Below, in pieces: positions 37,322 through 46,520 of a stretch of DNA of 64,000 nt. The notes beneath the pieces were generated by a model. That model searched no databases. It was not told where the DNA came from and worked only from the letters and a program-made list of their open reading frames with translations. Location: positions 93,620 to 157,619 of the forward strand of contig NZ_JHXK01000020.1 in the NCBI RefSeq assembly GCF_000621745.1. Reading direction: 5' to 3'. Source of the stretch: Clostridium beijerinckii HUN142 (lineage in GTDB: Bacteria; Bacillota; Clostridia; Clostridiales; Clostridiaceae). The stretch's first letter is position 1, and every line of letters begins with the position of its first letter. The position numbers and the translations under genes are program-made.

Positions 37322-37630
37322 ATAGATAAACAACTTAAGAATTAGACTTATTAGATGAACATATTTACAAAGTTTCTAAAACTTTAAGTTCATATCTTCA
37401 CTAGAAATCATAAATATATTTGTGTAGAAAACATTTGAAAATGAGCTGTTAAAGGTTCTTAGTGGTAGGTTGTTCCATTTTAGCTTGTCAAACTGAAAGT
37501 TGGAGCATGCTAAAGTGGATACAACCTACTGCTTAGAAGCTTCAGCGATATTTTTATAGCTTTTCGTAACAAAATATTTATGATTTCGGTAAGTTACCAC
37601 ATAAGTTCAGGTCTTAGTTGGGGTATCTAT
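37322..37630. repeat. Element A, copy 4 (full length)
   Basis: 309 bp, identical in length to copy 1, bounded by ATAGATA and TATCTAT. Core hairpin TGGTAGGTTGTTCCATTTTA against GCTAAAGTGGATACAACCTA. It ends 21 bp before the VOC stop codon. Confidence 0.85.
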
Positions 37631-37650
37631 ATTTATCACAAGAATAATTT

Positions 37651-38103
37651 TTACTTTAATCTCTCATCAAAACATAATTGAATTTTAATACCAAATGGGT
37701 CTTCAATAATACCATATGCTTTACTAAATATATTACTAGCTAATGGTACAATTATTCTAACTCTTTCATCTGTAATTAAGCTATTGTAGAATTGTTGGAT
37801 TTCCTCCAAATCAGCACTTTGAATACATAGAGAGGTATTATTACCCGCTTTGTACTTTTCGTTAGTATCCATTGGATTTTCATTAATCATAACTTTAGTT
37901 TTCCCTATCTTTAAAATAGAGTGAGCGATGTGAGTTTTATTTTCGTCATTAATTTCAATTGATTTATCCCCCATCTTTACTAGGTCTGCGTATGTTACAA
38001 TCATTAACTGTTCTGCATTAAAGTGTTTCTTGTAAAAATTAATAGCATCTTGTGCTTCTCCATTCATTGAAAGGAAAATAGCAATTTCTAGCGTTGTACT
38101 CAT
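37651..38103 (-). CDS. VOC family (PhnB/glyoxalase-like) protein
   Basis: 150 residues of paired beta-alpha-beta-beta-beta modules: AIFLSMNGEAQDAINFYKKH, a metal-side histidine-poor first half, and a second half ending GIIEDPFGIKIQLCFDE, characteristic of the PhnB-like vicinal oxygen chelate group. Enzymatic activity cannot be assigned. GAAGGAG upstream of the ATG. Divergent from a WYL regulator that may control it. Confidence 0.85.
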   Translation of the reverse strand: MSTTLEIAIFLSMNGEAQDAINFYKKHFNAEQLMIVTYADLVKMGDKSIEINDENKTHIAHSILKIGKTKVMINENPMDTNEKYKAGNNTSLCIQSADLEEIQQFYNSLITDERVRIIVPLASNIFSKAYGIIEDPFGIKIQLCFDERLK

Positions 38104-38230
38104 AATATTAATCTCCTTCGTATAATAAATTAGATATCAATGACTATATTATTGATATAATTAGAGTATAATACTTAAAGGTGTCAAAATATGAAACTTT
38201 TATTCAAAAAAGTTTTTCAACGGAGGATAT

Positions 38231-39169
38231 ATGAAAAAATCAGAAAGATTAAACCATATGATAATGTACTTAAACGACTTCGATTACTTTAATCTAAGTG
38301 ATTTAATAAATAAATATAACATTTCAAAAAGTACAGCTTTACGTGACATTGCTTCATTAGAAGAATTGGGAATGCCTATTTATGCAGAGCAAGGTAGGTA
38401 CGGAAGATATGTTATATTGAAAAACAGACTATTGTCACCTATTATATTTACCATAGATGAAGTATATGCTTTATATTTTGCAATGCTCACACTGAAAGCC
38501 TACGAATCTACGCCTTTTCATTTAAGTATAGAAAAACTAAATGAAAAATTTGAAAACTGTCTATCAGGAGAACAAATAAAAGAAATTAATAAGATGAAAA
38601 AGGTCTTAAAATTTGAAGCATCTAAGCATAATAGTGTTAGTCAATTCTTAGATAATATTTTAGAAAGCATTATTAATGAAGTTAGCTGTAAAATTGAGTA
38701 TTTGAAAAATAGCAAAACTGTAAATTATCATATACAGTTCTTTCAAATTTCCTCTAAATTTGGACAGTGGTATGCCAGTGGAATAGAGCTTAAGAGTAAT
38801 AAATACAAAGTTTTTAGATGTGATAAAATAACCTCATTAGAATTTAGTGATGATAAGTTGGAATTTCCAATTGAAAAATTAATAAACTCTCCCTTAGAGT
38901 TCTACCAATCTGATAAAAGCATTCAGTTTGAAATAGAAATTTTAGATAGTGAAAAAGATATTTTTTATAAGGACAATTATCCTTCTATGAAAATAGAATT
39001 AGGAACAAAGACAATTATAAAGGGATTTTTTAACGTGGGTGAAGAAGAATTCATATCTGATTATTTTCTTAAATACGGTACGTCTATTAAGTCAGTTAAA
39101 CCACAATCATTAAAATCTATTATTTATGAAAAAATTAAGAAGATTCTAGATCATTATGAAGAAATTTAA
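38231..39169 (+). CDS. WYL-domain transcriptional regulator (YafY/DeoR-like)
   Basis: 312 residues: N-terminal HTH_11 winged helix (NLSDLINKYNISKSTALRDI, LEELGMPIYAEQGRYGRYVI) and a WYL-type middle/C-terminal ligand region (CKIEYLKNSKTVNYHIQFFQ, GQWYASGIELKSNKYKVFRCD). CGGAGGAT precedes the ATG. Divergent from the VOC gene with a 127-bp shared upstream region. Confidence 0.87.
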   Translation: MKKSERLNHMIMYLNDFDYFNLSDLINKYNISKSTALRDIASLEELGMPIYAEQGRYGRYVILKNRLLSPIIFTIDEVYALYFAMLTLKAYESTPFHLSIEKLNEKFENCLSGEQIKEINKMKKVLKFEASKHNSVSQFLDNILESIINEVSCKIEYLKNSKTVNYHIQFFQISSKFGQWYASGIELKSNKYKVFRCDKITSLEFSDDKLEFPIEKLINSPLEFYQSDKSIQFEIEILDSEKDIFYKDNYPSMKIELGTKTIIKGFFNVGEEEFISDYFLKYGTSIKSVKPQSLKSIIYEKIKKILDHYEEI

Positions 39170-39261
39170 AACTTATCTATAATAAAATATTAATTCAATC
39201 ACAACCTTAGTTTATAAGTTTTTATTGATGATATTGAAAAATTATGAGCTATAAATTACGA

Positions 39262-39400
39262 CTGAAAGTTGGAGCACTCTAAAGTGGATACAACCTGGTG
39301 CTTAGAACCTTCAGCGATATTTTCATAGTTTTTCGGAATCAAAATATTTATGATTTCGGTAAGTTACCACATAAATCTAGTTTTAAATTGAGGTATCTAT
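39262..39400. repeat. Element A, copy 5 (right half only)
   Basis: Starts at the apex (CTGAAAGTTGGAGCAC) and keeps the full right arm to TATCTAT. The left arm is absent, so the hairpin cannot form. Confidence 0.75.
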
Positions 39401-39453
39401 ATAAAGACAGAAAAAATAACAAGTTCCCTAAAATTGTAGAAAACTTGTTATCT

Positions 39454-39682
39454 TCATATAGTTTATTTAAATAGGTTTAATTCACAATTCGAAAATAGTA
39501 AATCAGTATGCAGTTGATTTATTATTTTCTCATGTGCCTAACGTGAGGGCATTTTAATTAGTCTTTTTCATATAGTTTATTTAAATAGGTTTAATCCACA
39601 ATCCGAAAATAATAAATCAGTATGCAGTTTGATTTATTATTTTCTCATGTGCCTAATGTGAGGGCATTTTAATTGGTTTTTT
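39454..39682. repeat. Tandem duplication of a 114-bp hairpin unit
   Basis: Two adjacent near-identical units (39454-39567 and 39568-39682). Each contains GAAAATAATAAATCA / TGATTTATTATTTTC (15-bp stem, perfect in unit 2) and TGCC...GGGCA followed by a T-rich stretch. They begin 8 bp past the acyl-CoA dehydrogenase stop and likely end the lactate operon transcript twice over. Confidence 0.75.
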
Positions 39683-39689
39683 TATGATA

Positions 39690-40829
39690 TTATCTAAGCA
39701 TCCATCCTGAAAGTACCATCATTTGAACTTCTGATGTTCCTTCATAGATTTCTGTTATCTTAGCATCACGCATCATTCTTTCAATTGGATAATCGCTTGT
39801 ATATCCATAACCACCAAATAATTGTAAACAACGATTTGTTACATCAGTAGCATTTCTAGCAGAAATTAATTTTGCCATGGCAGCTAAATGTGTAAATTTT
39901 TGATGATCATCTTTTGCACATGCAGCTTGATATACTAAAAGTTTTGCAGCTTCTGTATTTGCACGCATTTGAGCAAGTTCAAATTGTGTATTTTGGAATT
40001 GTGAAATAGATTTTCCAAATTGAACACGTTCTTTAACATATTTTACAGTCTCTTCTATTGCGCCTTCTGCAATACCAAGAGCTTGTGCAGCAATACCAAT
40101 ACGACCTCCATCAAGAGTTGCCATTGCAATACCAAATCCTTTGCCTTCTTCTCCTAAAAGATTTTCCTTTGGAACTATACAGTTATCAAAGAATAATTCA
40201 CATGTAGAAGATGCACGAATTCCCATCTTTAATTCATGGCTTCCAACAGAAAATCCTGGGAAGTCTTTTTCAACTATAAATGCTGAAATACCTTTTGTTC
40301 CTTTACTCTTATCTGTCATAGCAAAAACAATATATATTTCTGCATATCCTGCATTAGTAATAAAGATTTTGCTTCCATTTAATACATAATGATCTCCCTC
40401 TAATACTGCTGTTGTCTTTTGCATTGAAGCATCAGTTCCAGCTACAGGTTCTGTTAATCCAAATGCACCTAATTTTTCACCTGAAGCAAGTGGCTTTAGA
40501 TATTTTTCTTTTTGCGCATCTGTACCATATGTGTAAATTGGTGTTGCACAAAGGCTTGTATGTGCTGAAACAATAACGCCTGTTGTTCCACAACATTTAG
40601 ATAATTCTTCTACACATTGTATATAACTTAAAGTATCCATTCCAGCTCCGCCGTATTCTTCAGGAAATGGAATTCCAAGCAAGCCCATTTCAGCCATTTT
40701 TGCTACATTTTCTTCTGGGAATCGCATGCTTTCATCGATTTCTTTTGCAATTGGTTTTACCTCATTTTCTGCAAATTCACGATACATTTCTAGTAATTGT
40801 TGGTGATTTTCATCTTGTTTAAAATCCAT
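39690..40829 (-). CDS. bcd: Short-chain (butyryl-CoA-type) acyl-CoA dehydrogenase
   Basis: 379 residues, standard length for the family. FAD-contact block FGLTEPVAGTDASMQKT, substrate loop, and catalytic glutamate in RDAKITEIYEGTSEVQ (position typical of short-chain enzymes), plus QLFGGYGYTSDYPIERMMRD. In clostridia this enzyme works with EtfAB to reduce crotonyl-CoA or oxidise butyryl-CoA. It is the last gene of the lactate operon, suggesting that electrons from lactate reach crotonyl-CoA. No crotonase or thiolase is nearby, so the main butyrate operon is elsewhere. Confidence 0.92.
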   Translation of the reverse strand: MDFKQDENHQQLLEMYREFAENEVKPIAKEIDESMRFPEENVAKMAEMGLLGIPFPEEYGGAGMDTLSYIQCVEELSKCCGTTGVIVSAHTSLCATPIYTYGTDAQKEKYLKPLASGEKLGAFGLTEPVAGTDASMQKTTAVLEGDHYVLNGSKIFITNAGYAEIYIVFAMTDKSKGTKGISAFIVEKDFPGFSVGSHELKMGIRASSTCELFFDNCIVPKENLLGEEGKGFGIAMATLDGGRIGIAAQALGIAEGAIEETVKYVKERVQFGKSISQFQNTQFELAQMRANTEAAKLLVYQAACAKDDHQKFTHLAAMAKLISARNATDVTNRCLQLFGGYGYTSDYPIERMMRDAKITEIYEGTSEVQMMVLSGWMLR

Positions 40830-40914
40830 TTTAATTTCCTACCTTTCTTTTTTTCATCTTTTCCTTTTTATTTCATGGGATATTAATATATATATAAATT
40901 TTTTAATTATGAGC

Positions 40915-42342
40915 TTAAACTTCTATTGGACAGCATACCTTACCTGGATTCATAATAGAATTTGGATCAAATACTTCTTTAATACCTTTCATTAATTCCA
41001 TATTTATTTCTCCAACGCTATCAGCTAAATAACTCATCTTTCCGCTACCAATTCCATGTTCTCCTGAAACAAGTCCACCGCATTTGATTGCTTCTTCGTA
41101 AATTATCTTAAAGAATTTATCAACTCTTGTTTTGAATTCTTCTTCTTCTAAATCATTACTACATTGGTATATGTGAAGATTTCCATCTCCTGCATGTCCA
41201 AAACTCTTAATAGTTATTCCACACTCTTCACCAGTTTTATTTACAAAAGCAAGATAAGGAGCGATTTTATTTACTGGAACTACAACATCACATTCATCTA
41301 ACAATTTTGTTTCTGCCATAATAGCTTCTAAGAAACTTGAACGTGCAGCCCATGCATCTTTTATTTTTGCAGGTGTATCAGCTACAAGAACATCAATTGC
41401 TCCTGCTTCTAATACTATTTCACTTGCTTGCTCAATAAGATTATTTAATTCATCTTCATTCCCTGCATCTATAGTAACAAGTAAATAAGCATTTGCAGTA
41501 ACTCCATCGATTACTTGTGGGAATACGCTCTTTCCAATATATCTTTCACTAGATAAAACAATTTCTCTTTCCATGAATTCTATCGCTTGTGGATTCATGT
41601 GTTCCATTCTAAATTTAGGAACAGTAGAAATACAATCATCTAAATTTTCAAAAGGAATAATTAAACTTGCTACTACCTTTGGTGCTGGCATTACTTTCAA
41701 TGTAAGTTCTGTAATAATACCAAGTGTACCTTCTGAACCAATCATTAAATTTAAAAGGCTGTAACCTGAACTTGTTTTTGATACTGTAGCTCCAAATTTA
41801 GTAATTTCTCCTGTTGGAAGAACAACTGTCATTGCACGTACATAATCACGTGTTGCACCGTATTTAACAGCTCTCATTCCACCAGCATTTGTTGCAACAT
41901 TTCCACCTAAACAAGCAAACTTTTCACCTGGATCTGGAGCATATAATAATCCTTGTTTTAAACAATCCTCTGCAAGATCATTTAATAAAACTCCTGCTTC
42001 TACATGAACAACAAAATTTTCTAAATCATAAGAAAGTATTTTGTTCATTTTTGTAATATCAATTAGAACTCCTCCGAGTAGTGGAACTGCTCCACCTGTA
42101 AGCCCTGTTCCTGCTCCTCTTGGCGTTACTGGTATTTTATTTTCATTACATATTTTTACTACTGCAGCAACTTCCTCTGTAGAATGTGCCATAAACACAA
42201 CTTGTGGAGCTACCTTTCCGTAGATAGGCATTTCATCGTGACTATAGTCCTCATTTATATCAGCTCCTGTTAAAATATGCCCCGGTGCTGCCTCCTGCAA
42301 TTTTGAGATTAGCTCTTCTGTCAATTGGTTATACTCAGCCAT
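40915..42342 (-). CDS. lctD: FAD-binding lactate dehydrogenase subunit (GlcD/LctD family)
   Basis: About 475 residues. N-terminal FAD_binding_4 domain (VTPRGAGTGLTGGAVP, GEKFACLGGNVATNAGGMRA, GATRDYVRAM) and C-terminal FAD-oxidase domain (FGHAGDGNLHIY, GLVSGEHGIGSGKM), the histidines being ligands in the family. In Acetobacterium the homologue LctD forms an electron-bifurcating complex with EtfAB that oxidises lactate with NAD+ at the expense of reduced ferredoxin. Start ATG 42342 has AAGGA 9 nt upstream; the ATG at 42351 abuts it. Confidence 0.9.
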   Translation of the reverse strand: MAEYNQLTEELISKLQEAAPGHILTGADINEDYSHDEMPIYGKVAPQVVFMAHSTEEVAAVVKICNENKIPVTPRGAGTGLTGGAVPLLGGVLIDITKMNKILSYDLENFVVHVEAGVLLNDLAEDCLKQGLLYAPDPGEKFACLGGNVATNAGGMRAVKYGATRDYVRAMTVVLPTGEITKFGATVSKTSSGYSLLNLMIGSEGTLGIITELTLKVMPAPKVVASLIIPFENLDDCISTVPKFRMEHMNPQAIEFMEREIVLSSERYIGKSVFPQVIDGVTANAYLLVTIDAGNEDELNNLIEQASEIVLEAGAIDVLVADTPAKIKDAWAARSSFLEAIMAETKLLDECDVVVPVNKIAPYLAFVNKTGEECGITIKSFGHAGDGNLHIYQCSNDLEEEEFKTRVDKFFKIIYEEAIKCGGLVSGEHGIGSGKMSYLADSVGEINMELMKGIKEVFDPNSIMNPGKVCCPIEV

Positions 42343-42554
42343 AATATTCATTCCTTTCCAACATATTAAGTGTAAAATTCACTTTATCTTTAATTAGCAA
42401 ATTACTACGCCAAACTAATTCAGTTTACACTTTATGCCCTTTAGGATATCCCGTGGACAATGTAGACTTTTTAATAAGGTTCTTTAATTTTCTAAAAAAT
42501 ACTGAATTTTCCTGGTTAACTTTAAATGGTCACCTGTAATATATATCAACTGCC

Positions 42555-44090
42555 TTAAAGTGTTCCAACAAAACATACTATTCCAGCTATAACTACATAA
42601 CACACAAAATATTTAAATACGCTTTTTAAAATTTTACTTTCCGAACCTGATTGATTAATTGCACTTGCGCCAATTGCAATACTTTGAGGGCAAATCATCT
42701 TTCCTATACCTGCTCCAAGAGTATTTGCTGCTGCCATCCATGCACCAGAAAGTCCAAGGTTTTGCGCGGTTTGTACTTGTAATCCTCCAAATAAAACACT
42801 GGTTGATGTACCTGATCCAGTTACAAATCCTCCAATTGCTCCAATTAATGGAGAAATTAATGGGTATGCTCCTCCAGTTACTACAACTAAAAGACTTGCA
42901 ATATCTGAAATCATTCCGCTATACCCCATTACCTTTGCAGTTGACATAACTGCACAAATTGTAACGATTGTTTTCCAATTTGCTTTTAATGTACTTCGCA
43001 GTACATCAAGTATTGTTGATATTTTTGCACCTTGAACGAGGCCACCAATAACTGCTGCAACGAGAATGATAATACCTGGTGTATTAATCCAGCTAAAAGT
43101 TAGTGTATTTCCACCTTTACCTGCATATACGCTTGTGCTAGTTTTAAATACTGCAATTGCATTATGAACTGGTGCACATAATGTTGATGTAGCCATTAAC
43201 ATTACGAATATTAAAATAAATGGACACCATGCTTGTACTGCTTTACCAAATGATAAGGATGTTTCTTCCTTTTTCTTGTTAATTTGAATGCAATACTCAT
43301 CTTGAGGCTTTTTATTAAAGATTTTTGCTGCTGCAACTGTACATATCATACAAGAAATAGATCCTACTATATCTGGAAGTTCTGCTCCAACCGCTGTTGC
43401 TGTAATATAAGCAGGTACTGTAAATGACAATGCAGCGACTAATGTAACAAGAAATGCTCCCTTCAATGCCTTTATTCCTCCACCTACGATACATACCATA
43501 ATAAATGGACTTATAAAACAAAGAATTCCTTCAATCATTACTGTATTTACTGCTAATGTGTTTGATCCAACTCCGGTTACTGCCGAAAGTGTTACGAGTG
43601 GTATTCCTACTGAACCAAATGCTGTTGGTGTACTGTTAGCAACCAAACATGCTAGAACTGCTGAAAATGGATTTAATCCAACACCAGCAAGCATAGATGC
43701 TGGAATAGCAACTGCTGTTCCAAATCCAGCCATTCCCTCCATGAAATTACCGAATCCCCATCCAATAATTAATGTTAAAACCCTTTTATCCATAGAAACT
43801 CCGGCCAACATTTCTTTTATGAAATCCATCGCACCTGTACGTAAAATTAAATTGTACGTAAACAAAGCTGCAACGATAACTAAACAGATTGGCCACAATG
43901 CGTTGAGTACTCCTTCAAATACCCCTGTCACAGTATAAACCACATTTAATTTCCAGAAAAAAATAGCTAAAAACATTGTAAGAACAAGTGCAATAGAGCA
44001 AGCTTTATAACCTGGCATTTTTAACCCACTGAGTGCAACTATAAGCCAAATGATAGGTAATATTGCCATTAAGAATTTAAAAAACAACAT
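42555..44090 (-). CDS. lctP: L-lactate permease
   Basis: About 511 residues, 12-14 membrane segments, with LctP family motifs GFGNFMEGMAGFGTAVAIPA, CLVANSTPTAFGSVGIP and GSGTSTSVLFGGLQ. Imports lactate with protons. Start ATG 44090 follows AAGGAGG by 8 nt; the TTG at 44111 lies before that site. Its position inside the etf-lctD-bcd cluster fits uptake of the substrate for the dehydrogenase. A 300-bp gap with a hairpin separates it from etfA. Confidence 0.93.
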   Translation of the reverse strand: MLFFKFLMAILPIIWLIVALSGLKMPGYKACSIALVLTMFLAIFFWKLNVVYTVTGVFEGVLNALWPICLVIVAALFTYNLILRTGAMDFIKEMLAGVSMDKRVLTLIIGWGFGNFMEGMAGFGTAVAIPASMLAGVGLNPFSAVLACLVANSTPTAFGSVGIPLVTLSAVTGVGSNTLAVNTVMIEGILCFISPFIMVCIVGGGIKALKGAFLVTLVAALSFTVPAYITATAVGAELPDIVGSISCMICTVAAAKIFNKKPQDEYCIQINKKKEETSLSFGKAVQAWCPFILIFVMLMATSTLCAPVHNAIAVFKTSTSVYAGKGGNTLTFSWINTPGIIILVAAVIGGLVQGAKISTILDVLRSTLKANWKTIVTICAVMSTAKVMGYSGMISDIASLLVVVTGGAYPLISPLIGAIGGFVTGSGTSTSVLFGGLQVQTAQNLGLSGAWMAAANTLGAGIGKMICPQSIAIGASAINQSGSESKILKSVFKYFVCYVVIAGIVCFVGTL

Positions 44091-44334
44091 TCTTTTATCC
44101 TCCTTATACAATTTTCAAATGGCATAACCTTTTAAAAATTGTTATTACTATTTTGGTCCTAATTACATAGCTTCCCACTTGTTAATTTAGTACTATTTTT
44201 ACATATATTCGGATTTAGTTGTTTTTTATATGCTGCGTTTCTTATTCATTTATGTTTTTTAATAATTCTCCAAGTATGCAAGTGTGAAATTTATACATAA
44301 TTTCATTTTCTTGTGAATTGAGATTTATTTTTTT

Positions 44335-44366
44335 GGTTATCACACTAATTCTTTAGTGCGATAACC
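44335..44366 (-). other. Intercistronic stem-loop between etfA and lctP
   Basis: GGTTATC-ACACTAA with 3-nt loop region and TTAGTG-GATAACC: about 14 bp of stem with one mismatch. On the transcribed minus strand it is followed by AAAAAAATAAATC, not by T's, so it is more likely an RNA-stability or processing element than a terminator. Confidence 0.5.
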
Positions 44367-44390
44367 ATTTATCTTATCTGGAAAAAGTAT

Positions 44391-45329
44391 TTATTCTGAT
44401 TTTGCTTTTTTCATTTCTTCAATCATAACTGGAAGGATTTCATTTACATTTCCAACAATCGCTACATTAGCAACTTCAAAAATCGGAGCTTCTTCATCTT
44501 TATTAATTGCCACAATATAACTAGAGCCTGTCATTCCTGATGTATGTTGTGTTGCACCAGAAATACCGCATGCAATATAAAGTTTTGGTGCTACGATTTT
44601 TCCTGATTGTCCAACTTGGTGTGCACGAGAGATCCATCCGTCTTCAATTGCTGGTCTTGTTGCGCCTACTACGCCACCAAGTACGCGTGCTAATTCTTCA
44701 ACTAATTTAAAATTCTCTGCATTTCCCATTCCACGTCCACCAGAAACAATAACCTCAGCTTCTTCTAAATTAACAGATTCAGAAATTTCTTTTACTGTAT
44801 CAATAATTTTTGCCTTAACAGCATCAGCTGGAATTTCTACTTTCTTTTCAGTAACATCCGCATTTGAAGTAGCTTCTGATTTTGGAAAGCTTCCATTTCT
44901 AACCGTAACTACAGCTGTTCCCTCTACTTCAATATGTTCTAAAATTGTACCGCCATAAGCTGGTCTAGTGTATATAACTTTACCATCAGCTTTACTCAAT
45001 CCTATTACGTCACTTACGCATCCCAAATTCATACGACCTGCAATACGTGGTGCGACATCTTTAGCAAGTGTTGTATTAGCTAATAAAACAATATCTGGAT
45101 TTTGTTCCTTAACAGTTTCTGATAATACTTCTGTCAAAGTATCACAGTCTGTATCTATATCAGTAAAAATAACTGGAATTCCGAATGTTGCTATTGTATC
45201 TGCAATAGCTTTATTTCCTACTACAATAGCTGTTCCTTCTGCATCTAGTGCTTTTGCTGCACTAATAAGTTCAATACTTCCACCTAATGCCTTTTCTCCA
45301 TCTGTTTCAATGAATAATAATGCTTTCAT
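44391..45329 (-). CDS. etfA: Electron transfer flavoprotein alpha subunit
   Basis: 312 residues. N-terminal adenine-nucleotide-like domain and C-terminal FAD domain with VIVSGGRGMGNAENF, GATRPAIEDGWISRAHQVGQ and GISGATQHTSGM. It lacks the N-terminal ferredoxin extension that I recall in Acetobacterium LctC, so it is the short form. Pairs with EtfB (20-bp gap, AAGGAGG before ATG). Expected to carry electrons between lactate dehydrogenase and a partner, possibly the acyl-CoA dehydrogenase at the operon end. Confidence 0.93.
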   Translation of the reverse strand: MKALLFIETDGEKALGGSIELISAAKALDAEGTAIVVGNKAIADTIATFGIPVIFTDIDTDCDTLTEVLSETVKEQNPDIVLLANTTLAKDVAPRIAGRMNLGCVSDVIGLSKADGKVIYTRPAYGGTILEHIEVEGTAVVTVRNGSFPKSEATSNADVTEKKVEIPADAVKAKIIDTVKEISESVNLEEAEVIVSGGRGMGNAENFKLVEELARVLGGVVGATRPAIEDGWISRAHQVGQSGKIVAPKLYIACGISGATQHTSGMTGSSYIVAINKDEEAPIFEVANVAIVGNVNEILPVMIEEMKKAKSE

Positions 45330-45348
45330 ACTTTCGTTTCCTCCTTAA

Positions 45349-46134
45349 TTAGATTGCCTTATCTTTTTTCATTTGCTCCATAACAGCACTTACTGCTAAA
45401 GTAGCGTCCTTCTCTTGAATCTTGATACCAGCCTCTTTCTTAGGAGGTGCAACATATTCAATTAAGCGTACTTTTGCTTGTTTTACCTCTCCAATTTCTG
45501 CTGCTGAATAAGTTGGAATGACTGCCTTACGGCTTGCCATCTTACTTTTAATAGTAGGGTAACGTGGATCATAATCTGGTTTACTTACTGTTACTACTGC
45601 TGGACATCCTAAAGAAACTATATTATATCCTTCTTCAGTTTCTTGATGAATTTCTACGGAATCATCTTTTAAATCGATTTCAATAGCACTGCTGACATAG
45701 CCTGTCCCTAATTTTTCTGAAAGCATAGCTCCCACTTGACCAGTAATTTCATCTGTAGATTCTTTTCCACAAAGAATCAAATCGAATTTTTCACCTTTGT
45801 CTTTTTCTATCTTATGAATAGCATCTGCCAAAACATCAGCTGTTCCCATAGCATCTAAATCTGCATATAGATCATCTTTTACAAAAAATGCTTCTTTAGC
45901 TCCTACAGCAAGACAATTTTTTAATGTGTTTAAAGAATCATCTGCTCCAACTGTTAATACACTAACTTTTCCTCCATGAGCCTCGGTAAAACGAACTGCT
46001 AGTTCTAATGCATATGTATCAAATGCATTTGCAACCAAACTGACTCCATTTAATTTAGGTTTTTTCATTTCATTATCCAAATGAATTTCAATAGAATCAT
46101 CTGGAACCTGTTTTACACATAACAGAATCTGCAT
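45349..46134 (-). CDS. etfB: Electron transfer flavoprotein beta subunit
   Basis: 261 residues starting MQILLCVKQVPDDSIEIHL, with GKESTDEITGQVGAMLSEKL and VSKPDYDPRYPTIKSKMASRK, the usual EtfB blocks including the C-terminal arm. In bifurcating Etfs this subunit binds the second FAD. First gene of the lactate operon, AAGGAGAGG before ATG. Upstream palindromes are candidate regulatory sites. Confidence 0.93.
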   Translation of the reverse strand: MQILLCVKQVPDDSIEIHLDNEMKKPKLNGVSLVANAFDTYALELAVRFTEAHGGKVSVLTVGADDSLNTLKNCLAVGAKEAFFVKDDLYADLDAMGTADVLADAIHKIEKDKGEKFDLILCGKESTDEITGQVGAMLSEKLGTGYVSSAIEIDLKDDSVEIHQETEEGYNIVSLGCPAVVTVSKPDYDPRYPTIKSKMASRKAVIPTYSAAEIGEVKQAKVRLIEYVAPPKKEAGIKIQEKDATLAVSAVMEQMKKDKAI

Positions 46135-46250
46135 ACTTTCCCTCTCCTTTATCCTTTTATATTGCTAAATTGTTTTTTGATAAAACCAGTCTGTGTTTTG
46201 GTGGTAAAAAGCACCATCAAATAAATACTATCGTTAATTCATTTTTTGTA

Positions 46251-46279
46251 TACGATATCGTAAATTGGTCTTACCAATT
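46251..46279. promoter_or_regulatory. FadR/LldR-type operator before the lactate operon
   Basis: AATTGGT CTT ACCAATT (46263-46279), a perfect palindrome fitting the TNGTNNNACNA pattern of GntR/FadR-family regulators such as LldR. It directly adjoins TACGATATCGTA (46251-46262), another perfect palindrome. About 130 bp upstream of etfB. No FadR-type gene is in this window, so the regulator would act from elsewhere. Confidence 0.7.
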
Positions 46280-46474
46280 CACAAGTAAATTCTAACACAC
46301 GGTACCAAATATTTCAATCCCTAATATAAAAATTTTTTTAAGAATATATTTTAGGTTATATTGACTTAGGCTGATGATAAAATTACCATGATTTATTAGC
46401 TATATTTATTGCCAAAACTAAGATTACTGCGCATTCATCTCATTACTAAATCATAACTTACATAAATAAATTTC

Positions 46475-46504
46475 TTGACATGTGCATATGTGTGCACATA
46501 TAAT
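46475..46504 (+). promoter_or_regulatory. Consensus promoter with embedded operator before the ArsR-like gene
   Basis: TTGACA (46475-46480), 18-bp spacer, TATAAT (46499-46504): both boxes are perfect consensus. The spacer is an inverted repeat ATGTGCA-6-TGCACAT (46480-46499), so a repressor bound there would block polymerase. The TGTGCACATATA core recurs at 46881. Confidence 0.8.
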
Positions 46505-46520
46505 TTAATTGGTGATGCAA

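Noticed and set aside
42659..42949. 96-codon plus-strand frame rich in L and Q
   Set aside because: Shadow of the lactate permease gene.
44335..44366. Terminator between etfA and lctP
   Set aside because: The transcribed strand has A's rather than T's after the stem.
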